Source: Paenibacillus sp. FSL R5-0345
GTDB taxonomy: Bacteria > Bacillota > Bacilli > Paenibacillales > Paenibacillaceae
Assembly: GCF_000758585.1 (NCBI RefSeq)
Contig: NZ_CP009281.1
Location: 930,001 to 994,000, forward strand
Reading direction: 5' to 3'
DNA: 64,000 bases
Shown here: in pieces, positions 61,850-64,000 of the stretch
How positions within the stretch are numbered: the first letter of the stretch is position 1
Layout: each line of letters opens with the position of its first letter
The notes under the pieces: model-generated
The model's database searches: none
What the model was told of the DNA's origin: nothing
Seen by the model: only the letters and a program-made list of their open reading frames with translations
Position numbers and translations under genes: made by a program

Positions 61850-62914
61850 TCAAGTCTCGATCAACAACAGAATGATAGAGGATAGGGATAGACAAACGCT
61901 GATCAAGCATAACACGGCAACGACTTGCTTCTGGCTCAGACCTGCACGGAGCAGGCGGTAATGAGCCTGGGTAGCATCAGCCTGATAAATAGACTTGCCT
62001 TGGATAAAGCGCTTGACGACGACGAAAATATTGTCGAAGATCGGAACGCCCAGCGCCAGAATCGGGATGAATAGCGACAGGGCTGTGGCTTGCTTAAACG
62101 CGCCGTCGAGTGCTATTACCGCAAGAATGAAACCGAGGAAGGTTGCCCCGGCGTCGCCCATAAAGATTTTGGCAGGCGGTTTATTATAGCGTAGATAAGC
62201 AATGGTAACGCCGACGAGTGCAATCGCCATAATCGCAGAAGAGGATTGCCCCTTAGTTAATGCGACAATAAATAGTGTTATAGCTGAAATAGCCGTCAAA
62301 GCACCAGCCAGACCATCCATGCCGTCCGAGAAATTAATGACAGTGGTTACGCCAAAGATCCAGATAATCGTTAGCAGAAACTGTAATACTACGGGTAGAA
62401 CGATATAATCCCCTGAGAAGGGGTTGTAGAAGCCTGTAAATGCGTTGCCAGAAAGATATACAAGGACAGCCGCACTAACCTGAACAATCATTTTTGGCAG
62501 TGCCGGGAAATCTTTACCTTTTGTTTTGTACCAGTCATCTATGGTACCTATGGTTAGCAGCAGCACGCCTCCTGCAAACAGTGCGACGGTCTCCATGGAG
62601 AATTCACGGGCAAATACCAGATAAGTGATAAAGAATCCGATGAATATGGCGTAACTGGCCGTTAGCGGTATAGGTTCTCTATGGATTTTACGCTCAACGT
62701 CTTGACGGGGCTTGTCCACAAAATCAAGCCGGAAAGCCAGTCTGCCGAGCGGCGGAATTAGAAAGTATACGATAGAAAAAGACATTAGAAACGATAAAAC
62801 GTATAATATGACGCTCACCACCGTTTTCTTTTTAAAATAACACAGTTCGCTTAAAACTACCTTAAAAAAGTAAATTTTTGTCGTCTGGCTGATAAGTTGA
62901 CTTGATTGTATCAC
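61850..62914 (-). CDS. TagO/WecA/MraY-type undecaprenyl-phosphate glycosyl-1-phosphate transferase
   Basis: 354 residues, about ten membrane helices. Conserved catalytic blocks are GTIDDWY (metal-binding Asp pair), NFSDGMDGLAGA and FMGDAGATFLGFIL. The enzyme attaches a sugar-1-phosphate to undecaprenyl phosphate, the first step of teichoic-acid or capsule/exopolysaccharide assembly. The usual HxxPxPRxGG near the start appears here as HREPIPLTASY, missing the RxGG. The GTG start at 62914 has AAAAAGGT upstream; a shorter start at GTG 62818 is possible since the first helix begins after it. A monocistronic gene with a bidirectional terminator behind it. Confidence 0.9.
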   Translation of the reverse strand: MIQSSQLISQTTKIYFFKVVLSELCYFKKKTVVSVILYVLSFLMSFSIVYFLIPPLGRLAFRLDFVDKPRQDVERKIHREPIPLTASYAIFIGFFITYLVFAREFSMETVALFAGGVLLLTIGTIDDWYKTKGKDFPALPKMIVQVSAAVLVYLSGNAFTGFYNPFSGDYIVLPVVLQFLLTIIWIFGVTTVINFSDGMDGLAGALTAISAITLFIVALTKGQSSSAIMAIALVGVTIAYLRYNKPPAKIFMGDAGATFLGFILAVIALDGAFKQATALSLFIPILALGVPIFDNIFVVVKRFIQGKSIYQADATQAHYRLLRAGLSQKQVVAVLCLISVCLSLSSIILLLIET

Positions 62915-62954
62915 TGTAGTACCTTTTTGAGAAAAGAGTTTTGGGGGATATTGT

Positions 62955-63653
62955 ATGAAATACGACGTTATTTTATTCGATGCTGATGATACACTGTTTG
63001 ATTACGGAATGGCAGAAAGCCACGCACTATCTAACGCATTTTTACACTTTGGTTTGCCAACAGGTGCTGAGGACTATGCTGCAAGTTATCAGGAGATCAA
63101 CCATGCGCTGTGGCGGGATTTGGAGCAAGGGAAGATTAGTTCGGCGGCATTACGTGTGGAACGGTTCAATCGGTTATTTGCTGCAAATGCGCTGGAGCTG
63201 AATCCTGAGGCTTTTAGTGAAGCCTATCTACGTTTCTTAGGCGAGGGAACTTTTCTGATTCAGGGAGCGATTGAGCTGTGCGGGGAACTTGCGGACTGCC
63301 GATTAGCAATCATCACGAACGGAATTAAAGAAGTGCAAACCTCCAGAATTCAAGGTTCGCCGCTTAGTGAAACATTTGAGCAGATCATTATTTCTGAGGA
63401 GGCTGGCTGTCAGAAGCCGGAGACAGGGATTTTTGATTATGCTTTTGCTAAATTGGGGATTTCGGATAAGGAAAAAGTGCTGATTGTTGGTGACTCCTTA
63501 ACCTCTGATATCCAAGGCGGAATCAATTATGGGATCGATACTTGCTGGTTTAACCCGTTGGGTAAAGAGAACACGTCGGCTGTTCAACCGAAATATGAAA
63601 TTCGAGATCTGTCGGAGCTATTAGACATTGTAGGGAAGACAGCTAATCTTTAA
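62955..63653 (+). CDS. HAD-family nucleotidase, YjjG/YfnB type
   Basis: 232 residues. HAD motif I is DADDTLFDYG (nucleophile and general acid Asp), motif II TNGIKE, motif III the lysine in EAGCQKPETG, and motif IV GDSLTSDIQGG. These match noncanonical pyrimidine nucleotidases of the YjjG/YfnB group that remove damaged nucleotides. The CAP domain lies between motif I and II. GGGGGATATTGT precedes the ATG. It is divergent from the glycosyl-phosphate transferase over 40 bases, so they share a tight promoter region. Confidence 0.93.
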   Translation: MKYDVILFDADDTLFDYGMAESHALSNAFLHFGLPTGAEDYAASYQEINHALWRDLEQGKISSAALRVERFNRLFAANALELNPEAFSEAYLRFLGEGTFLIQGAIELCGELADCRLAIITNGIKEVQTSRIQGSPLSETFEQIIISEEAGCQKPETGIFDYAFAKLGISDKEKVLIVGDSLTSDIQGGINYGIDTCWFNPLGKENTSAVQPKYEIRDLSELLDIVGKTANL

Positions 63654-63659
63654 TGAAAA

Positions 63660-63697
63660 AATAAGGTGTGAGCGCATAAGCGACTCACACCTTTTGT
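63660..63697. terminator. Bidirectional intrinsic terminator
   Basis: Stem AAGGTGTGAG (63663-63672) with CTCACACCTT (63684-63693), flanked by A and T runs, between the converging HAD and dioxygenase genes. Confidence 0.85.
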
Positions 63698-63715
63698 TAA
63701 ATGAACTGAAGAATC

Positions 63716-64000
63716 TTACTGCCGAGTATTCAGCGGTTTAAGATAAGCTTCGATTTGCTCGCGTTTGGATTCAAGAAAAGGTGGCAAGGCAAGGGATTCG
63801 CCTAGGCTTTCCATCGGTTCATCAGTAGCAAATCCAGGTCCGTCAGTAGCCAGTTCAAAAAGAATACCGTTAGGCTCACGGAAATAAAGGGAGCGGAAGT
63901 AGAAACGATCCACGAATCCGGAGTTAGGAAGCTGAGCTGTGCGTATATGTTCGACCCATCGCTTTAATTCCTCCTCATTATCCACGCGGAATGCGACATG
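63716..64000 (-). CDS. Ring-cleaving dioxygenase/glyoxalase-like protein (5' end cut by window)
   Basis: C-terminal 94 residues; the frame is open to the window edge, beginning [15 protein letters not shown]. The vicinal-oxygen-chelate domain phrase [20 protein letters not shown] and the ending [21 protein letters not shown] are typical of the MhqA/MhqO-like ring-cleaving dioxygenases of Bacillota, which degrade quinone-like aromatic compounds. A metal-binding glutamate is in FELATD. The start lies outside the window. Confidence 0.9.
   Translation of the reverse strand, partial: HVAFRVDNEEELKRWVEHIRTAQLPNSGFVDRFYFRSLYFREPNGILFELATDGPGFATDEPMESLGESLALPPFLESKREQIEAYLKPLNTRQ

Noticed and set aside
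1..64000. CRISPR array, tRNA, rRNA, prophage or insertion sequence
   Set aside because: I looked for evenly spaced direct repeats, tRNA-like cloverleaf ends, integrase or transposase motifs and found none that I could support.

Overview
The window looks like chromosome from a Paenibacillus-type member of the Bacillota. The evidence is strong AGGAGG-type ribosome binding sites, a menaquinol-oxidase qox operon, copper-amine-oxidase-type stalk domains, a cobalamin riboswitch, a YpsA/SLOG protein, GH42 enzymes with CUT1 sugar transporters, and AT-leaning intergenic DNA with short dispersed palindromic repeats. The genus call is an inference from gene content and style. No rRNA, tRNA, CRISPR array, prophage or insertion sequence was recognised.

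Layout. 1-8.5 kb: a galacto-oligosaccharide type uptake and hydrolysis region with two CUT1 permeases (the first cut by the window edge), a binding lipoprotein, two GH42 beta-galactosidases and an AraC-type regulator. 8.5-21 kb: ordinary housekeeping and accessory genes (lipoprotein, YpsA, amidase, stalk-domain protein, a two-component system, YceI, Nudix, MazG-like, DUF1648, Gfo/Idh/MocA, WrbA, GyrI-like, PNPOx-like).

21-38.7 kb: the most unusual part. It is a divergent ten-gene locus built around a large tubulin/FtsZ-like GTPase, a neighbour that may be a degenerate second tubulin-like protein, two membrane-anchored vWA proteins, a zinc-ribbon GTPase and a GAP1-type GTPase-associated protein with a C-terminal membrane anchor. 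A membrane zinc-ribbon protein, a 50-residue membrane peptide and a membrane-anchored repeat protein lie on the opposite strand. Predicted topology puts the NTPases inside and the vWA domains and tails outside, so the set reads as a trans-envelope assembly of the kind proposed for NTP-dependent conflict systems. Its function is not known from the sequence.

38.7-41.8 kb: a promoter, cobalamin riboswitch and terminator control a single secreted protein. It combines a prenyltransferase-like alpha/alpha repeat region with three transcobalamin-like (DUF4430) domains, the same domain logic as animal intrinsic factor and transcobalamin. 41.9-49.2 kb: a chemoreceptor, the qoxABCD operon and a polysaccharide deacetylase. 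49.3-55.1 kb: a polar amino-acid ABC transporter and a GntR-regulated ABC exporter.

55.1-61.5 kb: an RNA-repair operon (nucleotidyltransferase, Hen1, Pnkp, KptA, Mug-type glycosylase). It is preceded by a promoter, a 40-codon leader ORF and an intrinsic terminator that together look like an attenuator. 61.8-64 kb: a TagO/MraY-type glycosyl-phosphate transferase, a YjjG-type HAD phosphatase and an edge-truncated ring-cleaving dioxygenase.

All functions are from reading motifs and family resemblance by eye; no search was run.
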